From a virus: 25,807 bases of DNA. A model generated the notes under the pieces. The model ran no database searches, had not been told where the DNA came from, and saw nothing but the letters and a program-made list of their open reading frames with translations. The stretch lies in the IMG/VR virus record IMGVR_UViG_3300035698_018660, positions 1 through 25,807 of that record. One strand, 5' to 3'. The translations under genes were made by a program, and so were the position numbers. Below, in pieces: positions 1 to 6,595 of the stretch; position 1 is the stretch's first letter; each line of letters begins with the position of its first letter.

Positions 1-93
1 GGTAGTAACTTAACGAAAGGAGGACAATCCAAGTGGAAGTTATGTTCTATATGTTCGTAACTGTTCCGATATGTGTAGAGATACTCATAGCAA

Positions 94-124
94 GGGTGTG
101 GAGTCCAATCCTCCCACCTTTTTT
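94..124 (+). terminator. Probable rho-independent terminator, rightward
   Basis: GGTG-T-GGAG (95-103) pairs with CTCCCACC (111-118), leaving one bulged T and a 7-base loop, and is followed directly by six T (119-124). It would end a rightward transcript coming from outside the window and converging on the leftward lysis genes. A strong Shine-Dalgarno-like AAAGGAGG lies just upstream (about 17-24). No gene ending here can be identified inside the window. Positions 125-218 hold no gene that I can support. Confidence 0.5.
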
Positions 125-218
125 CGTTTATGGGTATAAAATATGTATAAGGTATACACAAAAAAATGCAGAGATCATGTGTCCCTACATTTTTTTATTC
201 TATGATATTATTTTTATT

Positions 219-647
219 TTACCTCATCAATGTTCCACAAGGAAACTGCCAATGTGTCAACCCTGCTTTGTCATATAGATGTTTTGATAATTCTATCTGA
301 ATAAAAGGATCATTTTTCTTTGTCCAGTCAACCGGTGTTCCGTAAACCTCAGTCCACATCCACGCATAAGTGCTATTGATCATTTGGAATATTCCACTCG
401 CTGTTGAAATTGGATTTTTTGCATCAACATCTGGAAGTCCATCTTTATGCTGATCAGATTCACATAGAGCAGTTCTTTGTAAATCTTCCGGCAACTCTCT
501 AAATTCTTGTTCCCAAGTTTTCACCTCTACTATTACTATTTCTATCTCTTCCAATTGAACTTCTTCCTTTGTTGTCTGAGCAAACACCGGAAAAGCTAGA
601 AGCAACAAAATTATAATTATAAATATTAGTGTTCTTTTTATAAGCAT
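219..647 (-). CDS. Secreted lysozyme-fold muramidase / lytic transglycosylase-like protein
   Basis: A 142-residue protein, last gene of the lysis block. Residues 5-24 form a hydrophobic signal peptide or signal anchor ending in FPVFAQ. An acidic linker follows, then a small lysozyme-fold domain: ALCES (60-64) puts Glu63 at the expected catalytic position, SGIFQ (84-88) is the usual substrate-cleft motif, and HWQFPC lies near the C-terminus. Cys62 and Cys137 could form a disulfide. This arrangement is typical of SLT/Rpf-like transglycosylases that cut peptidoglycan glycan strands. The sec-type signal suggests it reaches the wall without needing a holin pore. No ribosome binding site is visible before the ATG. 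The exact family is uncertain; the lysozyme-like fold is fairly sure. Confidence 0.78.
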   Translation of the reverse strand: MLIKRTLIFIIIILLLLAFPVFAQTTKEEVQLEEIEIVIVEVKTWEQEFRELPEDLQRTALCESDQHKDGLPDVDAKNPISTASGIFQMINSTYAWMWTEVYGTPVDWTKKNDPFIQIELSKHLYDKAGLTHWQFPCGTLMR

Positions 648-707
648 TTCTTAATTTCAATAACACATTCAACCATCTTACTCATTGTGTCGACAATCAA
701 TTGCCAT

Positions 708-734
708 AGCTCTCTTGAGCTTTAATTTATTATA
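708..734 (-). promoter_or_regulatory. Small hairpin and -10-like box before the lysozyme-like gene
   Basis: In the 91-bp gap between the peptidase and the lysozyme-like gene there is a leftward TATAAT (734-729) followed by the perfect hairpin AGCTC-TCTT-GAGCT (708-721). No convincing -35 box is present. It may give the lysozyme-like gene its own weak promoter with a structured leader. The hairpin has no U-tract on the leftward transcript, so it is unlikely to be a terminator for the peptidase gene. Confidence 0.25.
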
Positions 735-738
735 TCAG

Positions 739-1764
739 TTATTTCAAGGCTTGAAGTGATTTGTTCCCAAAGAAATGACCCTTTAAATCGAGCAAAAATT
801 CCTTATTATCAACATTATTATCTAATTGCCACCTAAGAACTGCATCGGCTGTAATAGCTCCGTAGTAGCCAGTTAATGAGATATTTTTAGGAAAGTATCC
901 TTTGTTTTGCAAGTACCTCTGTATCTCTTTTATTTCTTCATTAGTATCTCCGAGCTTTTGAGGTTTTGTTATAAAGTATTTTTCAGAAGTGTTAGATGAT
1001 TCAAATTGAAAATTCATAAGATAACCTGCGTAGTAATTTCTTCTTGAAAAGAAATCTTCTGACACTAATCTTCTGCCTTCTTTCCCTTTGTTTCCCCACG
1101 AGTCTTCAATAAGCAAAAACTTTTTTCCATTGATTAAAAAGAAGTCTACACAAGTAACAGAATGTCTGACACTCGCTGAAAATAAATTAGTTTGTGTATC
1201 AATTAAAGAAGGCTCAACTTTATCCCATTCCTTGAAAGAACCCCAAAACCAAACCATAACACCTTTGCCAGTTTTTTGAATAATTGAAGCAACTGCATCA
1301 ATATCATTTGATGGTGCATGGATATAATTTTTTATTTTAAATACTTCTCCAACTTTTCTATAATGTTTTTTAATTAAATTTCTGTGGTCGTTGTTGTTTA
1401 TAATTTTGTTTGGATATAATTGTGCAAGTGTAATACCACCTGTCTTTAAAAGATTAAAAGCATCATCAGAACCCATGCCGGCAGTGTTATTTATTCTTCT
1501 TTCATATAAGTCGGATGCACTGAAATCAATCCACTCTCCTTCTTCTTTTAAGTGAGTGATCGCCATTAGTTTAGCCAAAGTAAAAGCAACGCATTGGTCG
1601 CTGTTCCCTTGATTGTATATAGGATATTTATTCCATTCTGATTCTTTCTTTTCTTTCCAGTTAGGAGTATCAGCAGATGCTACAATTTCTCTAAAAGAGT
1701 AATCTTTTATTTTTTCTTCTTCTGGGCGTGTATCAATTAACGCTCCATTATAATTTTCACTCAT
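739..1764 (-). CDS. Papain-like (C1) cysteine peptidase with C-terminal peptidoglycan-binding domain; putative endolysin
   Basis: A 341-residue, two-domain protein. The first ~255 residues look like a C1 papain-fold peptidase: NQGNSDQCVAF (51-61) holds the oxyanion Gln52 and nucleophile Cys58, RHSV (200-203) gives His201, and IEDSWG (219-224) matches the papain NSWG motif with Asp in place of Asn. Residues 270-320 match a PG_binding_1 repeat (NEEIKEIQRYLQNKGY, then TGYYGAITADAV). There is no signal peptide, so export would need the holin. Its position among holin-like genes suggests an endolysin cutting wall peptides or proteins. Papain-fold enzymes are unusual as phage endolysins, where CHAP, amidase and lysozyme folds dominate. 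A role in prohead or tail maturation is less likely given the wall-binding domain. Confidence 0.75.
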   Translation of the reverse strand: MSENYNGALIDTRPEEEKIKDYSFREIVASADTPNWKEKKESEWNKYPIYNQGNSDQCVAFTLAKLMAITHLKEEGEWIDFSASDLYERRINNTAGMGSDDAFNLLKTGGITLAQLYPNKIINNNDHRNLIKKHYRKVGEVFKIKNYIHAPSNDIDAVASIIQKTGKGVMVWFWGSFKEWDKVEPSLIDTQTNLFSASVRHSVTCVDFFLINGKKFLLIEDSWGNKGKEGRRLVSEDFFSRRNYYAGYLMNFQFESSNTSEKYFITKPQKLGDTNEEIKEIQRYLQNKGYFPKNISLTGYYGAITADAVLRWQLDNNVDNKEFLLDLKGHFFGNKSLQALK

Positions 1765-1765
1765 A

Positions 1766-1942
1766 TTATTTTCCTAAATAGTTATTGCTTTCATTTCCTT
1801 TATTAGAAAAGTAAAAAGTGAAAGCCATTGTTGCTAATGTTAAAAAGTCTTTTGCCTCTACGATGCCAAAAAAAGTAAGTCCGATAATGGCCACTGCCAT
1901 TCCTACAAAAACTATTTTTGAAGCTGATTCAAATATATTCAT
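1766..1942 (-). CDS. Small two-segment membrane protein, holin-like
   Basis: A 58-residue ORF starting at an ATG at 1942 and ending one base before the peptidase start. It has two hydrophobic segments, about residues 10-27 (IVFVGMAVAIIGLTFFGI) and 33-46, and a short polar tail (NKGNESNNYLGK). Size, topology and position between other membrane genes and a lytic enzyme suggest a holin or holin partner. No family-specific motif is visible. An alternative is a spanin-like accessory, but no lipobox is present. Confidence 0.65.
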   Translation of the reverse strand: MNIFESASKIVFVGMAVAIIGLTFFGIVEAKDFLTLATMAFTFYFSNKGNESNNYLGK

Positions 1943-1948
1943 GTTTGA

Positions 1949-2089
1949 TTAGTTAAAGTAATAATAACAATATTTTAACACACTAAGACAGCTAAGAGAT
2001 ATACGAAAGAAAAAAGCAATAATAATCATAGCTATTAACGCTCCATAAATTTGTTTTTTATTCGTATGTCGTTTCAATTCATGTTTCAT
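1949..2089 (-). CDS. Small single-pass membrane protein of the lysis block
   Basis: A 46-residue ORF that begins one base after the stop of the 105-residue holin-like gene and ends seven bases before the next start. It has a strongly basic N-terminus (MKHELKRHTNKKQ) followed by one hydrophobic segment, residues 14-30, and a Cys/Tyr-rich tail. The tight packing supports translation as part of the block. The function is unknown; a holin regulator or antiholin is possible. Confidence 0.55.
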   Translation of the reverse strand: MKHELKRHTNKKQIYGALIAMIIIAFFFRISLSCLSVLKYCYYYFN

Positions 2090-2090
2090 A

Positions 2091-2408
2091 TTATTTCCGA
2101 TCAATTTTAGAAGACAAAACATCTAATAAGATGCTGGCAACTCTATTAAGTCCGGCCATTCCAAGAAACGCTCCAATGGCAGAGAATAATACTACTATAA
2201 TTTGGTTATCAAATAAAATAAGTGCGATCATCCCAAAGATTGAACCAGCAAATGAAGCCAGAAGAAACAATATCCAGAAATCAACAGCATTAAATTGCAG
2301 TTTTGTATCTCTTGCGATTTTTAACTGACTTGTGGCGTGGACAATTGAACCGAAGAGGATGACTCCGAGTACAATGATCATGTGGTAAATTTCTGGTATT
2401 AGCTTCAT
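2091..2408 (-). CDS. Holin-like membrane protein
   Basis: A 105-residue protein with three likely membrane segments: about residues 8-25, 44-65 and 70-88. The tail is charged (SKIDRK) and there is a basic, hydrophilic loop after the first segment (KIARDTKLQF). Length, topology and place at the head of the lysis block match phage holins with three helices (LydA/holin class I type), which form the membrane lesion that releases the cytoplasmic endolysin. No signal peptide for secretion and no enzymatic motif are present. It is first in the block, about 50 bp after a possible leftward promoter. Confidence 0.65.
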   Translation of the reverse strand: MKLIPEIYHMIIVLGVILFGSIVHATSQLKIARDTKLQFNAVDFWILFLLASFAGSIFGMIALILFDNQIIVVLFSAIGAFLGMAGLNRVASILLDVLSSKIDRK

Positions 2409-2423
2409 TCGACTTTTTGATTA

Positions 2424-2462
2424 TTGCGTGCTATAATTAGTTTATGATTAAATTAATTATAG
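2424..2462. promoter_or_regulatory. Face-to-face promoter signals in a 9-bp inverted repeat, with TTGCGTGC motif
   Basis: TTGCGTGC (2424-2431) is followed directly by TATAAT (2432-2437), a rightward extended -10 (TGC-TATAAT), and six bases later by the ATG at 2444. The inverted repeat CTATAATTA (2431-2439) / TAATTATAG (2454-2462) places a second TATAAT (2461-2456) facing left, toward the lysis block. Neither has a good -35. If both work, they collide head-on, which could make them mutually exclusive. Confidence 0.4.
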
Positions 2463-2527
2463 TAGGATTGATAATATACTATCTTGTACTGCCATTTATA
2501 GTTGGAGTATTTATGAGGTCTAGATAA
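2444..2527 (+). CDS. 27-residue membrane peptide, probably leaderless
   Basis: A short rightward ORF coding one hydrophobic segment (IIVGLIIYYLVLPFIVGVF, residues 4-22) flanked by Lys at residue 3 and by Arg residues 25 and 27. The ATG lies six bases after TATAAT, so a transcript would start at or next to it. It is antisense to nothing and fills the gap between the lysis block and the next leftward operon. Such peptides can be toxins, holin regulators or chance ORFs. I accept it mainly because of the promoter fit, with low confidence. Confidence 0.35.
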   Translation: MIKLIIVGLIIYYLVLPFIVGVFMRSR

Positions 2528-2539
2528 TTATACAATAAA

Positions 2540-2567
2540 TAAAAAACCTTTGAAAGAGTCAAAGGTT
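2540..2567 (-). terminator. Rho-independent terminator, leftward
   Basis: On the minus strand a perfect 9-bp stem AACCTTTGA / TCAAAGGTT with a 5-base loop (2567-2545) runs into a T-rich tract (TTTTTTATTT). It lies just past the stop codon at 2575 and ends the four-gene operon that starts at 3730. The lysis genes further left must therefore be expressed by readthrough or from another promoter. Confidence 0.8.
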
Positions 2568-2574
2568 GAAAACT

Positions 2575-2784
2575 TTATATATACATATTTGTTTTTGAAT
2601 TGTGTTCCGCTATTTGTCTTTCACTTATTGCCTTAGAAGGTCCAAAAGGAGTGTTCTGGATTTCGTAACTCATTGAGTTAATGATCTTAGAAATCGTGGC
2701 CTTGTGTTTGTATGATACGCCTTTACTGTTTATAAGTAGTCCGAGCCGGAACACTTCACCGATTGAGTATAGTTTTTCTTTCAT
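2575..2784 (-). CDS. Small protein, possible DNA-binding
   Basis: A 69-residue protein from an ATG at 2784 (stop of the previous gene at 2786, one base between). The in-frame extension further upstream overlaps that gene and has no better start. It is basic and mostly helical by appearance; residues 6-35 (SIGEVFRLGLLINSKGVSYKHKA, first part) could form a helix-turn-helix, followed by SKIINSM. No family is recognised. It is the last gene before a strong terminator, in an operon of small unknown proteins, so a regulatory role is possible but unproven. Confidence 0.55.
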   Translation of the reverse strand: MKEKLYSIGEVFRLGLLINSKGVSYKHKATISKIINSMSYEIQNTPFGPSKAISERQIAEHNSKTNMYI

Positions 2785-2785
2785 G

Positions 2786-3067
2786 TTAATTTTCTTTAAT
2801 GTAAATATCACCTTCTGAATAAATAATTCTCGTTCCTTCTTTTGACACCTGCCAATTGTACTCTGTTTTGAAGCTTCCACGCCATTTTAGATTTTTAAGC
2901 TCAATGTAAAGCTCTCCATTTTGGCCATCTGGGCTTTCAAAGAATAGATCACCACAACCGATTTGATTTTTTAATTCATCTGGAACAATTCTGCAAATGT
3001 ATCTGTGTCTTCTGATAATTTTTGAGTTTACTTTTCTAATATCTGCCATTGCATTTTCTTTTGTCAT
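2786..3067 (-). CDS. Hypothetical protein, 93 residues
   Basis: I start it at the ATG at 3067 (MTKENAMADIRK), because the longer frame to 3142 overlaps the preceding small gene entirely. The N-terminal third is very basic (KVNSKIIRRHRYICR), the rest alternates charged and aromatic residues in a beta-like pattern (GELYIELKNLKWRG, then EGTRIIYSEGDIYIKEN). There is no membrane segment and no motif that I recognise. It sits inside the 3730-2575 operon. The function is unknown. Confidence 0.6.
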   Translation of the reverse strand: MTKENAMADIRKVNSKIIRRHRYICRIVPDELKNQIGCGDLFFESPDGQNGELYIELKNLKWRGSFKTEYNWQVSKEGTRIIYSEGDIYIKEN

Positions 3068-3077
3068 ATTTATTTTA

Positions 3078-3236
3078 TTAGTTAAGATCTTCATTATTAA
3101 AGGCACTGCTGAAGTGTGCATACATCTCTCTATCTGTTTCATCTTCTTGCACTTCTTTGAAGTATTTCATTTCCATTATTGGCACTTGTGTAACTATCTC
3201 TCCGGTTCGTGTATCTTTAAATTGTTTTGATTGCAT
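3078..3236 (-). CDS. Hypothetical protein, 52 residues
   Basis: A compact ORF from ATG 3236, starting two bases after the stop of the 163-residue gene and ending ten bases before the next start. It begins MQSKQFKDTRTGEIVTQVPI and then becomes acidic (EVQEDETDREMY). The KFKDTRTGE-type opening resembles small phage proteins of unknown role. Tight spacing on both sides is the main support. No function can be assigned. Confidence 0.6.
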   Translation of the reverse strand: MQSKQFKDTRTGEIVTQVPIMEMKYFKEVQEDETDREMYAHFSSAFNNEDLN

Positions 3237-3238
3237 AG

Positions 3239-3730
3239 TTATTTTTTATTAGTTCTAATAAATTCAAAACTTGTATATCCAAAGTAAAGGACCACTGATC
3301 CATCTACTTCTTTCCAAGCGTGGCCATAATTTTTAAAGTTGTTTTGATCAAAAACCATTCCTTTAACCTCAACTACATTTTTTTCTTCTGCATACTTGTT
3401 TGTATATTCTCTTCGCACAGAATCACGATCTTCCCATTGTTTAACCTCATTAAGTCTTGAATTAAATTCTTCTACTAATCCTTTCTCTTCTAACCACAGC
3501 CAGAAGTCTGGAAAATACTTTGCTTCCATGAAGCCTGTTTTTCCAAAGTCGGAAGCACTGTCCCAAGCGTAATCATCTGTGTATCTGTATTTTCTTCTCA
3601 CTAACCATTCACCTTTGATGATTTCTTTTTTAAGAGTCCCACGATTGTATGTATTGCTTTTTGGTTTTTCTGTTTTTTCAACAGCGTTTAAATTTTGAAC
3701 CAACTCTTCACCTATTGTTTTGATTGTCAT
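3239..3730 (-). CDS. Hypothetical protein, first gene of a four-gene operon
   Basis: A 163-residue protein. I choose the ATG at 3730 (MTIKTIGEELVQ), which follows TTAATTAA by ten bases and lies 35 bases after a clear -10 box; an upstream in-frame start at 3754 would place the coding region almost at the promoter. The sequence is soluble and rich in Tyr, Trp and charged residues (RRKYRYTDDYAWDSASDF; later FPDFWLWLEEKGL). No conserved motif is recognised. The dedicated promoter with a palindrome between its -35 and -10 suggests it belongs to a separately controlled accessory set rather than to virion assembly. Confidence 0.7.
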   Translation of the reverse strand: MTIKTIGEELVQNLNAVEKTEKPKSNTYNRGTLKKEIIKGEWLVRRKYRYTDDYAWDSASDFGKTGFMEAKYFPDFWLWLEEKGLVEEFNSRLNEVKQWEDRDSVRREYTNKYAEEKNVVEVKGMVFDQNNFKNYGHAWKEVDGSVVLYFGYTSFEFIRTNKK

Positions 3731-3765
3731 AAACTTTTCTTTAATTAATAACACTACTCTTCTAT

Positions 3766-3792
3766 ATTATACCAGTTGGCAACTGTTGTCAA
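3766..3792 (-). promoter_or_regulatory. Leftward promoter with internal palindrome
   Basis: TTGACA (3792-3787), a 15-bp spacer, then TGG-TATAAT (3774-3766). The spacer contains the palindrome CAGTTG-C-CAACTG (3773-3785), well placed for a repressor that blocks RNA polymerase. It drives the gene starting at 3730 with a leader of about 30 bases. A perfect DnaA box lies 17 bp upstream of the -35. Confidence 0.75.
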
Positions 3793-3805
3793 GTGTTTTA
3801 AAATA

Positions 3806-3821
3806 AAATGTGGATAACTTT
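3806..3821 (+). promoter_or_regulatory. Perfect DnaA box inside a 16-bp duplicated sequence
   Basis: AAATGTGGATAACTTT contains TGTGGATAA (3809-3817), the reverse complement of the DnaA box consensus TTATCCACA. The identical 16 bases occur again at 22735-22750. Here it lies upstream of the promoter at 3792, where host DnaA could regulate it. Confidence 0.6.
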
Positions 3822-3838
3822 TTGTCACCATTTAAACC

Positions 3839-3946
3839 TTAATTAGAACCACTATTTAGAGAATCAACAAGTTCTTGTCCCATCTTAGCTTGATCAGTTT
3901 TTGATTTCTTAAATGTTTCTTGTGCTTTTTTTGTCCAATTTGCCAT
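3839..3946 (-). CDS. Small basic protein, 35 residues
   Basis: A short ORF starting one base after the stop of the 880-residue virion gene (TAA-T-ATG). It is hydrophilic and Lys/Gln-rich (MANWTKKAQETFKKSKTDQA, then MGQELVDSL) and probably a single amphipathic helix. Its coupling to the internal virion gene suggests a small virion component or chaperone, but no homologue is recognised. It is the last gene of the virion block. Confidence 0.55.
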   Translation of the reverse strand: MANWTKKAQETFKKSKTDQAKMGQELVDSLNSGSN

Positions 3947-3947
3947 A

Positions 3948-6590
3948 TTATTCAATGTAACCATTTACTTGATCTATGTCAATTGCTCCTGTTTTGTAAA
4001 GTCTTCGAGCAATGTCATTAAATCTTTCTGTTAATTCTTCTTTTGTCGGATAATTAATCTTTGCTTCCAATTCTTCAAAGTTTACAATCTTTGCTTTTTT
4101 GAAACCTAAAGAGTTGTCAATAAAGTTTACCGGCACACCATCATTATATAATTCTTTTATTACATCCCATGAGTCAATGTGATTTCCGGCAACAACATTT
4201 GAAGGAACAAGTCTTCCACCTTCTTCTGGATTTGATAACATTCTTTTTACTACTCCATTTTCAAATGAGTCAAAAGGATCTCTGTAAACATAATTGATAA
4301 CAACATCTTTTCCGGCTTGAACAGCTTCTTCAATTTTCTTGACTGCTGACTTCATGCTTGAAAGGTTTGAGTCTAAAATTACAGCAGATTTACTCATGAT
4401 GTCCGTAACTTCTGGAATACCTTTTACTGCTGAAGTCTTTCCAGTTCCACTACCACCTGCAAGGAAAGAAGCATACTGACCATCTTGTTTTAATGCTTCA
4501 GTGTAAGCTTTTTTAGCTAAGTAAGAAGAAGGTTCTTGAACAGAAACAGCATTATATCCTACATACCCTTCGTCTTTAAAGAGTGATCGAAAATTATCAG
4601 TGTTGATTACTTTTCCATTTGTTCTTCTGTATTCTTCCAGAAGGGAAGGCTCATTATCTATAATTTTTTGGAAAGACTTTGTTTCTACTAATTTATTTTC
4701 TTTTGAAAGATTTGGTGACTTGTCAAAATCAGTCATCTTTACTGCTGTTGGATTATTACCTTTGACTGTTTTAGGCACAGTTGCCGAACTAAAAGACTTA
4801 CCACCTAAAGCTTCTTCAATTATATCTTCAAATGCTTTTTGTCTAACTGCATTACTTCTACCTGCCATTTTTCTACCGGTATCCATAAGTAACCCTTGAA
4901 TATTTCCGGCTTTTTCTATTCCAGAAGTTATCTGGCCTTGAAATCCTGTCTTTGGAGCAATGTCATAATATTTTTCAAGTATATTATAAAAGTCCACAAG
5001 CTCTTGCGTGTTAAGTCCTGATTTTCCAGTTTTTGCTGTCGCTTCATCAAGTTGTTTTAGGACCTGTTGAATTTTAGGATTTGTTTGTGCAAAACTTGTT
5101 AATCTTCTTGCCAAAAGACCTGCACTCATTTCCAAAATATCATCATCAGCACCATCGATCCCTTTCATGAATTTTCTGATTTCAGTAAGTGGAGTAACAA
5201 TTTTACTGTATTGTGTATTTAATTTTTTATAGTTTGAATTTTTAGAATCTAAAACATCTGACAATGATGAACGAATTGCTTCGTAAGCTCTTTCTTGAGT
5301 GTCGGTCATATTAGTAAGTGATTTCTTTTTACCTCCTAAAATCTCAAATAGTTCCTGTCGTAGTAAGTGTTTTGATTTTCCAGATCCATCTTTAATAGAC
5401 TCACTGAAAGCTTTTTGAATAGCACTTTGATCAGCCTTTGATAAATCAGAAGCTAGATTAGTTAATGAGAAATCTAATTGTCCAGAAGCAGACATTGATA
5501 TTTCTTTTAGTCCAGAAACTCCTTGCAGTTTACTTAAAATTACTGGAGTGATTTCACTTTGTGAAACATCGCCAAGTGACTCAGAAATTTCTCCAAGTTT
5601 TTTACCAACAGTTTTTCTTTCTGCTTCAAGTTCTTTCAATCTTCCGACAATAGGTTTTCCAACCACTTCAATTGGATTTTTTGTAGATCCACCAGTTTCA
5701 AATTGTTTAACAACATCAGCCAATTGTCTAAGAGATGATTTTTGTTCTTTTGGTAAGTTGTAAATTCTTTGAACATCTAAAATATCAACTTCATCTCTAA
5801 CCGCTTGTTTTGCCTTTTGAGTTGGAAGTTTTTTTACTAATTCTTTAGTGGCTTGTGTTGCTTCGTTGTTTGATTTTACTCTTCGTGGAATATCCATAAC
5901 TTCTTGTCCCATATTTTTTAATGGTTGTACTATACCTTTTACTATATTTAAAGTACCAGAACCAACCTCATTAATAGTAGGTCCCATAGATTTAACAGCA
6001 TCCACTCCTTTATTAAGAGCTTCACCGGCAACCTCTTGAAGTGGTTTTTTAATAAGACCTCCTGTTCCAATATCAAGAGCAAGTCCTAACCCTCCCAAAG
6101 TTGCATCGACATCTCTTCTTTTCACATCATCAAGGTTTTGATACCAAGTCATAACTTCTTGAACCGGTTGTGTGCCTGCTATTTTTTCAACTCCAGTTTC
6201 AACAACATCTCCGATAGCTTCTTGATATTTTTGTGGAGTCAAAGATTTCATTACACCCATAGATGTTTCTCCGATAATATCAGAAGCAAAACCAGCACCT
6301 TGTCCAAATTTTTGCAAAAGTCCTCGTGCTTTTGTTTGCTCTCCTCGTTGAACAGCTTCATCTATTTCTCCAAAAGTATCTGATCGCTTAACAGCTGAAT
6401 TTTTAATTCCTGTTACAATACCTTTAAGATCAGCAACGAAACCTTCGTCTGGCTTAATTCTGTTTCCATAGTCTGGATATTTTTTCAGAGTTTTTTCTCC
6501 AATTTCACGATCTGAAATACCACCATATTCCGGATATTGTCGTTTAATTTTTTGTCCAAATTCTTCTAATGTCAATTTATTTCCATCCAT
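3948..6590 (-). CDS. Large internal virion (ejected) protein with C-terminal zeta-toxin-like kinase domain
   Basis: An 880-residue protein. The N-terminus (about 1-45) carries a duplicated QYPEYGG / KYPDYGN motif often seen at the start of long phage virion proteins. Residues 100-600 are mostly helical and Lys/Glu/Gln-rich, with Ala/Gly-rich amphipathic stretches, as in ejected inner-core proteins. Near the end lies a P-loop, GGSGTGKT (712-719), then VILDSNL and a VYRDPFDSF segment with downstream basic residues, in the order seen in zeta-toxin/UDP-GlcNAc kinases. The preceding NGKVINTDNFR segment also fits that family. It is co-transcribed with another internal virion gene. Inference: it is injected with the DNA, where the kinase domain could act on host wall precursors or resident defences. 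Kinase activity is unproven. Confidence 0.7.
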   Translation of the reverse strand: MDGNKLTLEEFGQKIKRQYPEYGGISDREIGEKTLKKYPDYGNRIKPDEGFVADLKGIVTGIKNSAVKRSDTFGEIDEAVQRGEQTKARGLLQKFGQGAGFASDIIGETSMGVMKSLTPQKYQEAIGDVVETGVEKIAGTQPVQEVMTWYQNLDDVKRRDVDATLGGLGLALDIGTGGLIKKPLQEVAGEALNKGVDAVKSMGPTINEVGSGTLNIVKGIVQPLKNMGQEVMDIPRRVKSNNEATQATKELVKKLPTQKAKQAVRDEVDILDVQRIYNLPKEQKSSLRQLADVVKQFETGGSTKNPIEVVGKPIVGRLKELEAERKTVGKKLGEISESLGDVSQSEITPVILSKLQGVSGLKEISMSASGQLDFSLTNLASDLSKADQSAIQKAFSESIKDGSGKSKHLLRQELFEILGGKKKSLTNMTDTQERAYEAIRSSLSDVLDSKNSNYKKLNTQYSKIVTPLTEIRKFMKGIDGADDDILEMSAGLLARRLTSFAQTNPKIQQVLKQLDEATAKTGKSGLNTQELVDFYNILEKYYDIAPKTGFQGQITSGIEKAGNIQGLLMDTGRKMAGRSNAVRQKAFEDIIEEALGGKSFSSATVPKTVKGNNPTAVKMTDFDKSPNLSKENKLVETKSFQKIIDNEPSLLEEYRRTNGKVINTDNFRSLFKDEGYVGYNAVSVQEPSSYLAKKAYTEALKQDGQYASFLAGGSGTGKTSAVKGIPEVTDIMSKSAVILDSNLSSMKSAVKKIEEAVQAGKDVVINYVYRDPFDSFENGVVKRMLSNPEEGGRLVPSNVVAGNHIDSWDVIKELYNDGVPVNFIDNSLGFKKAKIVNFEELEAKINYPTKEELTERFNDIARRLYKTGAIDIDQVNGYIE

Positions 6591-6595
6591 AAAAA

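Noticed and set aside
33-278. Rightward ORF of 81 residues with a good SD and GTG start
   Set aside because: It runs through the terminator hairpin and antisense into the lysozyme-like gene; composition (Cys/Tyr/Phe scattered) does not look like a real protein. The SD is noted as a finding instead.
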